Positions 44,844-53,642 of a stretch of DNA of 64,000 nucleotides are shown in pieces. Under the pieces are notes generated by a model. That model had not been told where the DNA came from. It did no database searches and worked only from the letters and a program-made list of their open reading frames with translations. A program made the position numbers and the translations under genes. Positions within the stretch are counted from its first letter, which is position 1. Every line of letters starts with the position of its first letter. The stretch is from Psychroflexus montanilacus. GTDB taxonomy: Bacteria; Bacteroidota; Bacteroidia; Flavobacteriales; Flavobacteriaceae. Where the stretch lies: positions 186,001 to 250,000 of the forward strand of contig NZ_JAIQZC010000003.1 in assembly GCF_020164535.1 (NCBI RefSeq). Direction: 5' to 3'.

Positions 44844-45779
44844 AATCGAGAAACTTATCAGTACAAAAAGAATACTAAAAAAGTAACAGTTAATCATCAG
44901 AAATTGTTTTACGATGGTTTTAAACCTATTTTGAGTATAAAACTTTCGCATGGATTTATACAAGTAAAACAGATAGACAAGCAACCATATCCATAAATCT
45001 ACAAAACTTATCACGATGGCTAAAAGCAACAATATTAAAAACACAGTTTGCTGATTGTAATTGAAAATAAGATGATGGGTATAAGGAATTTTTTTTCTGA
45101 TGTAGAATAAGACGTTGAATAGTGTAAAAATGGGCACAAAAAAGAACAGGAAAAAAGGAAGTTTGGGCAAGAGAAAGTTTAAATAAGCCTTGGGGTTATC
45201 CTGCAATCTTGTGTAGCCTTTTAGGAAATCAAATTTTAACCTATTGGTAAGGCTTTCTTCTTCATTTGTAGCTGCAATGGTTTCAGCATAAGTGGTTTTT
45301 GGATTTTCTTTTAAATAAGCTTGAATTTTTGATGCTGGGGTTCCATCGTCAAAATCAAATTCATAGTCGAAGCTTTCACTAAGAGCAGAGCTTTCCTCTT
45401 CAGAAATACTTTTATAATCATTGAGTTCCTCCCTGTTAATCCAGCTGATAATAAGGAAAAAGACTATGGCTGTGCTAATAAAAAAGCGAAACGGATTTAC
45501 ATAACTTATTCTTTTGCCTTCAATATAGGCCCTGCTTATTTTGCCAGGTTTTAATACTAAAGCACCAATGGTTTTTCTAAAGCGTGAGTCATAAGAAAAT
45601 AAACCAGCAAAAAACTCCATCAAAAGCTCTTTCAGAGTTAAGGCTCTGGACGAGTTTTTTTGTCCGCAGTAAGAGCAAAAACGATCTGATATGTCCAGAG
45701 AATAATCGCAGTTGAGGCAAGATTCTGTTCTGTTCTGAAAACGCTTTGGTCTTGATCTAAATTTGATTCTTAGTTTCAT
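44823..45779 (-). CDS. DUF3667 membrane protein
   Basis: The 318-residue protein has an N-terminal zinc-ribbon-like CLNCDYSL plus FCSYCGQKN, the DUF3667 core GLFSYDSRFRKTIGALVLKPGKISRAYIEGKR, and five or so helices in the rest. Its function is unknown; the family is common in Bacteroidota. I start at ATG 45779 (MKLRIKFRSRPKR). A TTG at 45800 is possible. Its stop lies inside the 3' end of the arsC-like gene, and it is divergent from the TetR gene. Confidence 0.82.
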   Translation of the reverse strand: MKLRIKFRSRPKRFQNRTESCLNCDYSLDISDRFCSYCGQKNSSRALTLKELLMEFFAGLFSYDSRFRKTIGALVLKPGKISRAYIEGKRISYVNPFRFFISTAIVFFLIISWINREELNDYKSISEEESSALSESFDYEFDFDDGTPASKIQAYLKENPKTTYAETIAATNEEESLTNRLKFDFLKGYTRLQDNPKAYLNFLLPKLPFFLFFFVPIFTLFNVLFYIRKKIPYTHHLIFNYNQQTVFLILLLLAIVISFVDLWIWLLVYLFYLYKSMRKFYTQNRFKTIVKQFLMINCYFFSILFVLISFSILSIVFF

Positions 45780-45871
45780 ACTTTGAAAAAACTTGCACAA
45801 ATTACATTATTTATAGATTGTATGATAACATCCTATTCAATTTATTTAACATTTCATTATACACTACATTG

Positions 45872-45892
45872 ATAGTATAACTATTACATTCG
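45872..45892. promoter_or_regulatory. Possible TetR operator and -7 box
   Basis: ATAGT at 45872-45876 and ACTAT at 45880-45884 form a short inverted repeat around ATA. TACATTCG (45885-45892), one base from TAnnTTTG, follows directly and lies 18 bases before the TetR ATG. Confidence 0.4.
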
Positions 45893-45910
45893 CGTTTTAA
45901 ATTATTGAGA

Positions 45911-46585
45911 ATGCATAATATACTATCTAGCCTGAGAGTAGATATAAATTCTGATCTTTATTTAAAAGATCCCGAGAGTTCTCCTTTAGGGCTCAAGATT
46001 GTAAAGTCGAGTATTGATCTCATTGATCTTCATGGTATTGAAGAGTTTAATTTCAAGAAGTTAGCCAAGGCCATTGGCTCTACAGAAAGTTCCATCTACA
46101 GATATTTTGAAAATAAGCACAGACTCCTATTGTATTTATCTTCATTATATTGGGGAATTATGGAATTTCAAATGGTAGTGCAAACCAATAATATGAATCC
46201 GGGAATGGAAAAGCTGTTGAAAGCAGTCGAGACCTTATTTAGTACTCCAGAAACAACTTACTCTTCTTTTGAAGTAGATGGAGGAAAGTTGAGGCATATC
46301 TTAAATTCAGAATTTGTAAAAGCATATCATCACAAACTTGTCGATGTTCAGAACGAAGCAGGTTATTTTAGTATTTATAAGCGTTTGGCACTCAGATTGT
46401 CTGAAATGATAGTAGGGGTAAATCCAAAGTATGCTTACTCTAATAGTTTAGCATCCCTCATCATTGAAGGATCCCTGAACCAATATTTCTTATCTGAACA
46501 TTTTCATAATTTAACTGACTGTCATTCAAAAGATAATTTATATTTATTCCATAAAGATTTACTGACCAAAACATTAAAGCATTAA
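45911..46585 (+). CDS. TetR family transcriptional regulator
   Basis: I start this 224-residue protein at ATG 45911. Its N-terminal DNA-binding domain has the TetR pattern KSSIDLIDLHGIEEFNFKKLAKAIG-STESSIYRYFENKHRLLLY (residues about 33-75, split here). The C-terminal ligand domain is helical and not recognisable. It precedes the ABC gene by two bases, so it probably controls the exporter operon and its own synthesis. The ligand is unknown. Confidence 0.88.
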   Translation: MHNILSSLRVDINSDLYLKDPESSPLGLKIVKSSIDLIDLHGIEEFNFKKLAKAIGSTESSIYRYFENKHRLLLYLSSLYWGIMEFQMVVQTNNMNPGMEKLLKAVETLFSTPETTYSSFEVDGGKLRHILNSEFVKAYHHKLVDVQNEAGYFSIYKRLALRLSEMIVGVNPKYAYSNSLASLIIEGSLNQYFLSEHFHNLTDCHSKDNLYLFHKDLLTKTLKH

Positions 46586-46587
46586 GT

Positions 46588-48252
46588 ATGGCTGCAGGCA
46601 ATACAAGGACACCTTGGGTAAGACTTTGGAGATTACTTTCACTAGAAAGAAAATCGGTTTTTAAAATATTATTTTATGCTGTTTTCGCAGGACTTGTCGA
46701 ACTTGGTCTTCCGCTTGGTATACAGGCTATTGTAAATATCATAGTAGGAGGCAGCTTCAATGCCTCGGTGATTTTACTAACAGGCGTCGTTCTTTTTAGT
46801 GTTGCTTTTGCCGGAGTATTAAGGTATATGCAGATTAGAATCGGTGAAGATCTTCAGCAGCGTATTTTTGCAAGATCTTCGTTTGAACTCATCTACAGAT
46901 TCCCGAAGATGAAGTATTCTGCCTTACAAAATGAATACCCTCCAGAGCTGGCTAATCGATTTTTTGATGTAATGACCATTCAAAAATCTCTACCCAAGCT
47001 GTTGATAGAATTTTCGAGTGCATTTATACAAATCGGATTTGGTCTAATCTTACTATCACTTTACCATCCATTTTTTGTTTTCTTCGGTATTTTAATTGTT
47101 CTTCTTTTTTATGTCATTTTTAAACTTTCGCTTAATGAAGGGGTGAAGGAAGTACTTATCGAATCAGAATATAAGTATAAAACCGCGCACTGGATTCAGG
47201 AAGTAGCAAGAAGTATAGAAGGATTCAAAGTGTCAGAAAGTTTCTCTTATTCATCCTATAGAAATGATGAGACCAGTCTAAAATACCTGAACGCCAGAGA
47301 AAGACATTTCCGTGTATTGAGGTTTCAGTTTTTCAAAATGATCGCCTTCAAGGTTATAGTAGCAGCAGCACTGCTCATAGGGGGTGGTCTTTTGGTCATC
47401 AATCAGCAGATGAATATAGGTCAGTTTGTAGCTGCAGAAATTGTCATTTTATTGATGATTACTTCGGTAGAAAAATTGATTAAAGGCCTTGAAGATCTTT
47501 ACGGATTACTTGCAGGCTTAGAAAAATTGGGAAGAGTAACAGATATTCCTATCGAGTCTCAATCTGGAGACAGACCTTTCAATAAACAGGAAGATTTTGT
47601 TTTCGAATATAGTAATGTGAGCCTTACTATTGGAAAAGAGCAATTGTTAAAAAACATCAATACCACTATTCATCCTCAAGATCTTATTTTGGTAAGCGGC
47701 TCTCCGGGCTCTGGAAAGTCAACTTTACTTAGGGTTCTGGTAGCCTTGATCAATGAGATAGAAGGAAATATTTTTGTAAATAACATCAATCTCAAAAATG
47801 TAAACCTAACATACTTTAGAGATTTTGCAGGCCATTATTTCCCAAGTAATAAGACTTTTGAAGGGACTATTTTTGAAAATATTACTTTAAATAACCCAGA
47901 TATCTCCATGGAATATGTTCAGTTTTTGGTAGAAAAACTTCACCTTTCAAAATTTGTAAAGGCTCAGGATCGAGGCTTAAAGACTACAATTTATTCGGAA
48001 GGTCGTCAACTACCTTATACTGTTAATAAAAAAATAATGATAGCAAGAGCTGTTGCTTCGCAGCCAAAACTTCTAGTTTTGAAAGATCCAACTGAAGATC
48101 TCCAAGATGAAGAGTCTAGAAAAATTATAGATTTCTTAACTAGTCCAGACAGACCTTGGGCAATTGTGGTTGTGAGCAATAATAAAATATGGAAAGAAAA
48201 GTGTAATCGCTTCTTCTATATGGATAATGGAGAAATGCAAATAAAAGAATAG
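46588..48252 (+). CDS. ABC exporter-like protein with degenerate ATPase domain
   Basis: The 554-residue protein has a six-helix type 1 exporter membrane domain (to about residue 310) and a nucleotide-binding domain. Walker A is intact (GSPGSGKST, G371-T379). The other motifs are lost: the Q-loop glutamine is replaced near P419, the signature reads LPYTV (475-479) not LSGGQ, Walker B ends LLVLKDPT (K499, D500 where DE is expected), the D-loop aspartate is Q506, and the H-loop histidine is N531. There is no peptidase domain. It may bind ATP but probably cannot hydrolyse it as a homodimer. It is followed by HlyD and TolC genes. Confidence 0.88.
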   Translation: MAAGNTRTPWVRLWRLLSLERKSVFKILFYAVFAGLVELGLPLGIQAIVNIIVGGSFNASVILLTGVVLFSVAFAGVLRYMQIRIGEDLQQRIFARSSFELIYRFPKMKYSALQNEYPPELANRFFDVMTIQKSLPKLLIEFSSAFIQIGFGLILLSLYHPFFVFFGILIVLLFYVIFKLSLNEGVKEVLIESEYKYKTAHWIQEVARSIEGFKVSESFSYSSYRNDETSLKYLNARERHFRVLRFQFFKMIAFKVIVAAALLIGGGLLVINQQMNIGQFVAAEIVILLMITSVEKLIKGLEDLYGLLAGLEKLGRVTDIPIESQSGDRPFNKQEDFVFEYSNVSLTIGKEQLLKNINTTIHPQDLILVSGSPGSGKSTLLRVLVALINEIEGNIFVNNINLKNVNLTYFRDFAGHYFPSNKTFEGTIFENITLNNPDISMEYVQFLVEKLHLSKFVKAQDRGLKTTIYSEGRQLPYTVNKKIMIARAVASQPKLLVLKDPTEDLQDEESRKIIDFLTSPDRPWAIVVVSNNKIWKEKCNRFFYMDNGEMQIKE

Positions 48253-48253
48253 C

Positions 48254-49621
48254 ATGCTAGATATATCAAAACTTAGACTTAACGAAAAAGTTGATTTATC
48301 TAATTATAAATCAATGCAATTCACGTTTCATAAAGACCGTTTTCTTACCTTCAATAAGGTGATGACAGTTTTTGGAATAGTCTTATTAGCCATTTTATTC
48401 CTTCCATGGACGCAAATTGTACAAGGAAAGGGCTTTGTAACGACACTGCAGCCAAATCAAAGGCCACAAAATATTGAGTCTGCTATCTCAGGAAGGATTG
48501 AGAAATGGTACGTCAAAGAAGGTCAAATTGTAAACAAAGGAGACACTATATTATATATCTCTGAAGTCACAGATAAGTTTTTTGACCCAGACTTACTCCA
48601 GAGAGCTCAGTCTCAAATTACTGCAAAAAACTTTTCTGTTGAATCTTATACTTCAAAAGTAAAGGCTCTTAATGTTCAGATAGAAGCGCTTACAGAAGAA
48701 AGAAAACTAAAGCTAGAGCAAGCCGTCAATAAGCTTATGCAGGCTAACTTGATGGTGGAGAGTGATAGTATTGAACTTGAGGCTGCTAAAACCCAGGTGA
48801 CCATTGCAGAGCGACAGTATGAACGAACCGAAAGCTTAGAAAAAGAAGGGTTGAAAGCTGTAACCGATCTGGAAGGAAAAAGATTACAGCTTCAAAACAG
48901 CCAAGCCAAGGTTGTTTCTCAAAAGAACAAATTGCTGGCAAGTAGAAACGAAGTTATAAACGCGCAAATAGAAATTTCAAGTATCAAAGCCAGTTATCAG
49001 GATAAGATTTCTAAAGCGGAGAGTGAAAAGTTCACGGCACTTTCGAGCCAGTATGACACCGAAGCTCAGCGAACCAAACTCGAAACAGATCTTTCCAATT
49101 TTACAGTTAGATCTGGGATGAGGTACATAACAGCGCCTCAGGATGGATTTATAAACAGAGCGTTGCAGAGCGGTATTGGTGAGACTTTTTCTGCAGGGAC
49201 CAAAATTGTGAGCATCATGCCTATCGATATAGATCTGGCTGTTGAAACATTTGTAGACCCTTTAGACTTACCATTATTACACCCTGGAGAGCCTATAAGA
49301 ATTATTTTTGACGGATGGCCTGCAATTTTCTTTTCTGGCTGGCCTAATTTATCTTACGGTACTTACGGTGGTCAAATTGTTGCAGTTGAGAGAACCGCGA
49401 GTCCTAATGGAAAATTTAGAGTACTTGTTGAGCCAGATCCTAAAGAGGGAGAATGGCCAGATGTAATTAGAGCAGGGTCTGGAGCCAGAACGCTTGCACT
49501 CCTAAATGATGTTCCTGTGTGGTATGAGGTCTGGAGGCAAATAAATGGCTTCCCACCAGATTACTACAAACCTCAAGATGCTAATACAAGTGTGAATAAG
49601 AATCAAAATACTGGAAAATGA
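48254..49621 (+). CDS. HlyD-family membrane fusion protein
   Basis: The 455-residue adaptor has one N-terminal membrane helix (about residues 35-53), a lipoyl-like half motif (GRIEKWYVKEGQIVNKGDTILYI, split here), a long coiled-coil hairpin (about 115-270, with repeated Glu/Lys/Gln heptads), the second lipoyl half (ITAPQDGFINRAL) and a beta-barrel domain. It bridges the inner-membrane transporter and TolC. It begins two bases after the ABC gene and overlaps the TolC gene by four bases. Confidence 0.9.
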   Translation: MLDISKLRLNEKVDLSNYKSMQFTFHKDRFLTFNKVMTVFGIVLLAILFLPWTQIVQGKGFVTTLQPNQRPQNIESAISGRIEKWYVKEGQIVNKGDTILYISEVTDKFFDPDLLQRAQSQITAKNFSVESYTSKVKALNVQIEALTEERKLKLEQAVNKLMQANLMVESDSIELEAAKTQVTIAERQYERTESLEKEGLKAVTDLEGKRLQLQNSQAKVVSQKNKLLASRNEVINAQIEISSIKASYQDKISKAESEKFTALSSQYDTEAQRTKLETDLSNFTVRSGMRYITAPQDGFINRALQSGIGETFSAGTKIVSIMPIDIDLAVETFVDPLDLPLLHPGEPIRIIFDGWPAIFFSGWPNLSYGTYGGQIVAVERTASPNGKFRVLVEPDPKEGEWPDVIRAGSGARTLALLNDVPVWYEVWRQINGFPPDYYKPQDANTSVNKNQNTGK

Positions 49622-51039
49622 GCCGTTTCTATTTACTAGTATTTGGTTTTATATTTCATTTGACCTCAGTTGCTCAGGATTCACCAGAAGAGGTAGCTGA
49701 AGATAATGTCTTAAGTCTCAATGAATTTTTGGCTTACGTGAAAGAATTTCATCCTATAGCTCAACTTGCTAATTTTGAAATCTCTTCAGCCCAGGCAGAA
49801 TTGCTTAGATCACGTGGCGCTTTTGATCCTCAGGTGATGGTAGATTGGAAAAACAAAGAATTTAAGGGGACTGAATATTATGATGTTCTGAATTCTACAT
49901 TCAAAATACCTACCTGGTATGGAATTGAGGTGAAAGCTGGGTTTGAACAAAATCAAGGTCAGTTTTTGAACCCAGAACGTACAGTGCCAGACGATGGATT
50001 ATACAGTGCAGGAGTCTCGGTACCGATAGGTCAGGGGCTTTTTATTAATGATAGAATGGCAGACTTAAGGCAGGCCAAAATCATGCAGGATTTAAGTCAG
50101 GCGCAGCGAGATATTAGACTCAACCAGTTGCTTTCTGATGCCGTGTTAGCTTATCTGGATTGGTATTTGTCAAACAGAGAGGTTAATTTATTTGAAAATT
50201 TTGTTGATAGAGCAGAAATCAGGTTTGACGGTATTAAACAAAGTGCACTTGCAGGAGATATTCCAACAATAGATACACTGGAAGCTGGAATCATAGTTCA
50301 AAATCGGAAATTAAGTCTGGAACAAGCGAATTTGAAATTGATTAAAAGCCGCCTAAAGTTGTCTAATTTTTTGTGGTTTGAAGATAATATCCCATTGGAA
50401 CTTGGTCCTTTTGTCGCTCCTGAAGATTTGGATGAAAATTCATTAGACCCGGTCCTTGGCACCAATTTGCTTCAGTTGGAAAATTTTGTTTTGGAAGATC
50501 ATCCAAAAATAAGGGCTTTGGATTTTAAAATAGATCAGCTTGAAGTAGACCAAAGGCTGAAGGCTGAAATGCTCAAACCTCAGTTGGATGTTGAATACAA
50601 CTTCATCAACGAACGTGTTGGTCAATTTGAAAATTTCAACACCAACGACTATAAAGCTGGGGTTTTCTTCAAAGTTCCTTTATTTTTAAGAAAGGAGCGT
50701 GGAAATTTAAAATTAGCAAAGATTAAAGTCAATGAGGCACAGCTGGATTTGGATTTTGAATCTCTACAGCTTCAGAATAAAATTCAAGCGTCCAGGAGTG
50801 AAATTTTATCCTTTATAACTCAGCTTAATACTTTTCAATCTATTGTAGAAGATAATACCAGCTTACTCCGGGCAGAAGAGCGAAAATTTAGTTTTGGTGA
50901 AAGTTCCGTATTCCTCATCAATGCAAGAGAGGTAAGCCTTATCGATGCCAGATTGAAGGAAATCAAAGTATTTGAACAACTTCTTAAATCCAAGGCAGAC
51001 CTCTTCAATATTTTGATAAATGATGTAACTATAGATTAA
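49618..51039 (+). CDS. TolC-family outer membrane efflux protein
   Basis: The 473-residue protein has a signal peptide ending at VAQ (residue 19) and the repeated helical pattern of outer-membrane efflux proteins: LSLNEFLAYVKEFHPIAQLANFEI at the start of the first repeat and LDFKIDQLEVDQRLKAEMLKPQLDV in the second (both split here). It forms the exit channel of the operon. Its stop is one base from the stop of the convergent ribE. Confidence 0.9.
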   Translation: MSRFYLLVFGFIFHLTSVAQDSPEEVAEDNVLSLNEFLAYVKEFHPIAQLANFEISSAQAELLRSRGAFDPQVMVDWKNKEFKGTEYYDVLNSTFKIPTWYGIEVKAGFEQNQGQFLNPERTVPDDGLYSAGVSVPIGQGLFINDRMADLRQAKIMQDLSQAQRDIRLNQLLSDAVLAYLDWYLSNREVNLFENFVDRAEIRFDGIKQSALAGDIPTIDTLEAGIIVQNRKLSLEQANLKLIKSRLKLSNFLWFEDNIPLELGPFVAPEDLDENSLDPVLGTNLLQLENFVLEDHPKIRALDFKIDQLEVDQRLKAEMLKPQLDVEYNFINERVGQFENFNTNDYKAGVFFKVPLFLRKERGNLKLAKIKVNEAQLDLDFESLQLQNKIQASRSEILSFITQLNTFQSIVEDNTSLLRAEERKFSFGESSVFLINAREVSLIDARLKEIKVFEQLLKSKADLFNILINDVTID

Positions 51040-51040
51040 A

Positions 51041-51634
51041 TTACTGGGATTGAAGTTCCATCAGGCGTTTAACGTACTTTCCTATTACATCAAATTCCAG
51101 ATTCACAACATCACCTTTTTTCAACGTTTTGAACGTTGTGTGCTCGTAAGTATAAGGAATAATAGCCACGCTAAATTCATTCAATTTTGAATTCACAACC
51201 GTTAGGCTCACTCCATTAATGGTGATGGAGCCTTTCTCTATAGTCACGTTCATGAGTTTTGGATCGTATGAAAAGGTGTATTCCCAGCTTCCATCTTTCG
51301 TTTCTGCACGTTCACATGTAGCGGTCTGGTCCACATGACCTTGCACAATATGCCCATCGAGGTGAGCATTCATTCTCATGCCTCTTTCCAGATTGATGAA
51401 GTGTCCTTCTTTAAGATGCTTTAGATTGGTCTTATTTAAAGTTTCATCGATTGCAGTGACTTTATAGGTGTCCTCTTTTATGTCAACAACAGTAAGGCAT
51501 ACGCCATTGTGTGCTACACTCTGGTCAATTTTTAATTCTCTGGCAAGATTTGCCTTAATTGTATAATCTATATTCCCTCCCGAAGTCTCAATTTTTGAGA
51601 TACTTCCTACTTCCTCAATAATACCTGTAAACAT
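51041..51634 (-). CDS. ribE: Riboflavin synthase alpha subunit
   Basis: The 197-residue enzyme has two lumazine-binding repeats, each opening with MFTGIIEEVG-type and HIVQGHVDQT segments. It dismutates two dimethylribityllumazines to riboflavin. ANGVCLTV and INGVSLTV mark the two repeats (NGVCLTV at residues about 42-48). The upstream 42 bases to pdxA are too short for an FMN riboswitch. Confidence 0.94.
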   Translation of the reverse strand: MFTGIIEEVGSISKIETSGGNIDYTIKANLARELKIDQSVAHNGVCLTVVDIKEDTYKVTAIDETLNKTNLKHLKEGHFINLERGMRMNAHLDGHIVQGHVDQTATCERAETKDGSWEYTFSYDPKLMNVTIEKGSITINGVSLTVVNSKLNEFSVAIIPYTYEHTTFKTLKKGDVVNLEFDVIGKYVKRLMELQSQ

Positions 51635-51652
51635 AATTGTAGATTATTTCGT

Positions 51653-51660
51653 TACCTTTG
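51653..51660 (+). promoter_or_regulatory. Probable -7 box of pdxA
   Basis: TACCTTTG is an exact TAnnTTTG match, 16 bases before ATG 51677, in the 42-base gap to the divergent ribE. Confidence 0.5.
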
Positions 51661-51676
51661 TTTACTACAAAAATAG

Positions 51677-52711
51677 ATGAATTTTATGAAAACAGGGTCA
51701 AATATAAGAGTGGGAATTAGCATTGGAGATATGAATGGGATTGGACCTGAAATTATATTGAAATCTCTACAGGACAGTAGAGTTCTGGAGCTTTTTACTC
51801 CTGTTATTTTTGCTAATTCCAAAATGATGTCTTTTTTTGGAAATCATTTCAAGATCAAGTTACAATTTCACGGTATTGCTAAAGCTGAAGATGCAGTAGA
51901 AGGCAAAATCAATGTAGTGAATGTATGGAAGGAAAACGTGAAAGTGAATTTTGGAAAAGAAGATAAAACCATAGGCGGTTATGCCATCAAATCGCTTAAA
52001 GCGGCTACTCAAGCATTGGTCAAAAAAGATATTGATACGCTCGTCACAGCGCCTATAAATAAGAATAGTATACAGTCAAATGAGTTTAATTTTCCTGGAC
52101 ATACAGACTTTTTAGCTCAGGAACTTAAAGGAGATAGCTTGATGTTTATGGTTTCTGATAACATTAAAGTGGGACTTTTAACAGATCACGTGCCTGTGAA
52201 AGATGTCTCTTCCAAAATCAATGAAGAGCTTATCAGTAAAAAGGTAAGTGCTATTCATGAATCACTTAAAAAAGATTTCAATGTTAGAGAACCAAAAATT
52301 GCAGTTTTAGGAATCAATCCGCACTCTGGTGACGGTGGAGTGATAGGCAAGGAAGATGATGAGGTGATCAAGCCAGCGGTAAAGAAATTTATAGACAGTG
52401 GGAAGTTTGTTTTTGGGCCATATGCTGCAGATAGTTTTTTCGGTTCCAAAAACAATGCAAACTTTGATGCAATTATAGCAGCCTATCACGATCAGGGACT
52501 GATTCCTTTCAAAACCTTATCCTTTGGAAACGGAGTGAATTTTACAGCTGGCCTCAACAGAATAAGAACTTCGCCAGATCATGGGACAGCCTTTGATATT
52601 GCTGGTAAAGGTATTGCTGAAGGCAGTTCGTTCACCCAAGCTATATTCATGTCGATTTCCATTTTTAAGAACAGAATGGAGTATTTGAAACTGACTAAAA
52701 ATCCATTGTAA
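51677..52711 (+). CDS. pdxA: 4-hydroxythreonine-4-phosphate dehydrogenase PdxA
   Basis: The 344-residue enzyme of pyridoxal phosphate synthesis oxidises 4-phosphohydroxy-L-threonine. Signatures are the N-terminus VGISIGDMNGIGPEIIL, the metal histidine region FPGHTDFLA, the INPHSGDGG motif and AAYHDQGLIPFKTL with the second ligand. Two ATGs (51677 and 51686) are possible starts. It is divergent from ribE. Confidence 0.94.
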   Translation: MNFMKTGSNIRVGISIGDMNGIGPEIILKSLQDSRVLELFTPVIFANSKMMSFFGNHFKIKLQFHGIAKAEDAVEGKINVVNVWKENVKVNFGKEDKTIGGYAIKSLKAATQALVKKDIDTLVTAPINKNSIQSNEFNFPGHTDFLAQELKGDSLMFMVSDNIKVGLLTDHVPVKDVSSKINEELISKKVSAIHESLKKDFNVREPKIAVLGINPHSGDGGVIGKEDDEVIKPAVKKFIDSGKFVFGPYAADSFFGSKNNANFDAIIAAYHDQGLIPFKTLSFGNGVNFTAGLNRIRTSPDHGTAFDIAGKGIAEGSSFTQAIFMSISIFKNRMEYLKLTKNPL

Positions 52712-52753
52712 AATCATTATTGAATTTAAGAAAGGATTATTGCAAATTTTTAA

Positions 52754-52761
52754 TATATTTG
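52754..52761 (+). promoter_or_regulatory. Probable -7 box of the DUF177-rpmF operon
   Basis: TATATTTG matches TAnnTTTG, 21 bases before the DUF177 ATG at 52783. Confidence 0.55.
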
Positions 52762-52782
52762 CAGGCTCAAAACTGATGTTGA

Positions 52783-53322
52783 ATGAGGAAGTTTAAAGCT
52801 TACGCGATACCCTTTGTGGGGTTGAAGGAAGGACAGCACAGATTTGATTACGAAGTTGATAATGCGTTCTTTGACCTTTTTGATTTTCAAGAATTTAATA
52901 ATTCGGCTATTAAGGTGAATTTAGAATTCACTAAAAAAGCAAACATGCTTGAGCTGGAATTTAGTTTTTCTGGTCATGTGAATGTGAATTGTGATGTCAC
53001 TTTAGAACCTTACAATCAGCCTATAGACAATCATCTGTCATTGGTGGTAAAGTTTGGGGAAGATTATAATGACGATAATGAAGAACTGTTGATTTTGCCT
53101 CACGGTGAACACGAAATAGAAGTTCAACAATACATTTATGAAGGAGTTATTTTAGGCCTACCAGCCAAAAGAATTCATCCAGGTGTAGAAGATGGGTCTA
53201 TAAAATCTGACATTCTTGAAAAATTAGAAGAGTTGAAACCTAAATCAGTTTCAAAAGAAGAAAAAAAAGAAGAGGATACAGATCCTCGCTGGGATAAACT
53301 TAAGGAATTACTAAACGAATAA
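52783..53322 (+). CDS. DUF177 / YceD-like protein
   Basis: The 179-residue protein matches DUF177 (YceD), whose gene nearly always precedes rpmF, as here after 14 bases. Only one cysteine (FSGHVNVNCDVTLEPY) is visible near residue 68, where many homologues have a CxxC pair. The C-terminus is charged and ends with the DPRWDKLKELL motif of the family. It is linked to 23S rRNA and ribosome assembly in other bacteria and plants. Confidence 0.9.
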   Translation: MRKFKAYAIPFVGLKEGQHRFDYEVDNAFFDLFDFQEFNNSAIKVNLEFTKKANMLELEFSFSGHVNVNCDVTLEPYNQPIDNHLSLVVKFGEDYNDDNEELLILPHGEHEIEVQQYIYEGVILGLPAKRIHPGVEDGSIKSDILEKLEELKPKSVSKEEKKEEDTDPRWDKLKELLNE

Positions 53323-53336
53323 TACATATTTGAGCA

Positions 53337-53540
53337 ATGGCACATCCAAAGAGAAAAATATCGAAGACAAGAAGAGATAAGAGAAGAACGCACATCAAGG
53401 CTAAAATGCCTCAAATCGCTACAGATACTACAACTGGCGAAGCGCACTTATTTCACAGAGCACACTGGCATGAAGGTAAATTATTTTACAGAGGTCAGGT
53501 TTTAATTGACAATACTGAAGACGCTGAAGTAGTAGAATAA
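53337..53540 (+). CDS. rpmF: 50S ribosomal protein L32
   Basis: The 67-residue protein has the L32 sequence [19 protein letters not shown]. It lacks the zinc-binding cysteines of the CxxC type, which is common in this phylum. It shares the DUF177 transcript and is followed by a terminator. Confidence 0.95.
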   Translation: MAHPKRKISKTRRDKRRTHIKAKMPQIATDTTTGEAHLFHRAHWHEGKLFYRGQVLIDNTEDAEVVE

Positions 53541-53568
53541 GTCCGATTTACTTTTTTGTAATAGCATT

Positions 53569-53598
53569 ACTCCTTTATTAAATTAAAGGAGTTTTTTT
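53569..53598 (+). terminator. Rho-independent terminator after rpmF
   Basis: ACTCCTTTA (53569-53577) pairs with TAAAGGAGT (53584-53592), followed by a T-run. Confidence 0.9.
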
Positions 53599-53617
53599 GT
53601 TTAAAATAGTTTTTATC

Positions 53618-53625
53618 TATCTTTA
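53618..53625 (+). promoter_or_regulatory. Possible -7 box of the T9SS cargo gene
   Basis: TATCTTTA differs from TAnnTTTG only in the last base and lies 17 bases before the ACG start at 53643. Confidence 0.4.
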
Positions 53626-53642
53626 AATCAAAATCTTACATT

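Noticed and set aside
51635-51676. FMN riboswitch before ribE
   Set aside because: The gap is only 42 bases and contains none of the conserved RFN helices.
53337-53540. Missing zinc cysteines in L32 as an anomaly
   Set aside because: Cysteine-free or cysteine-poor L32 is usual in this phylum.
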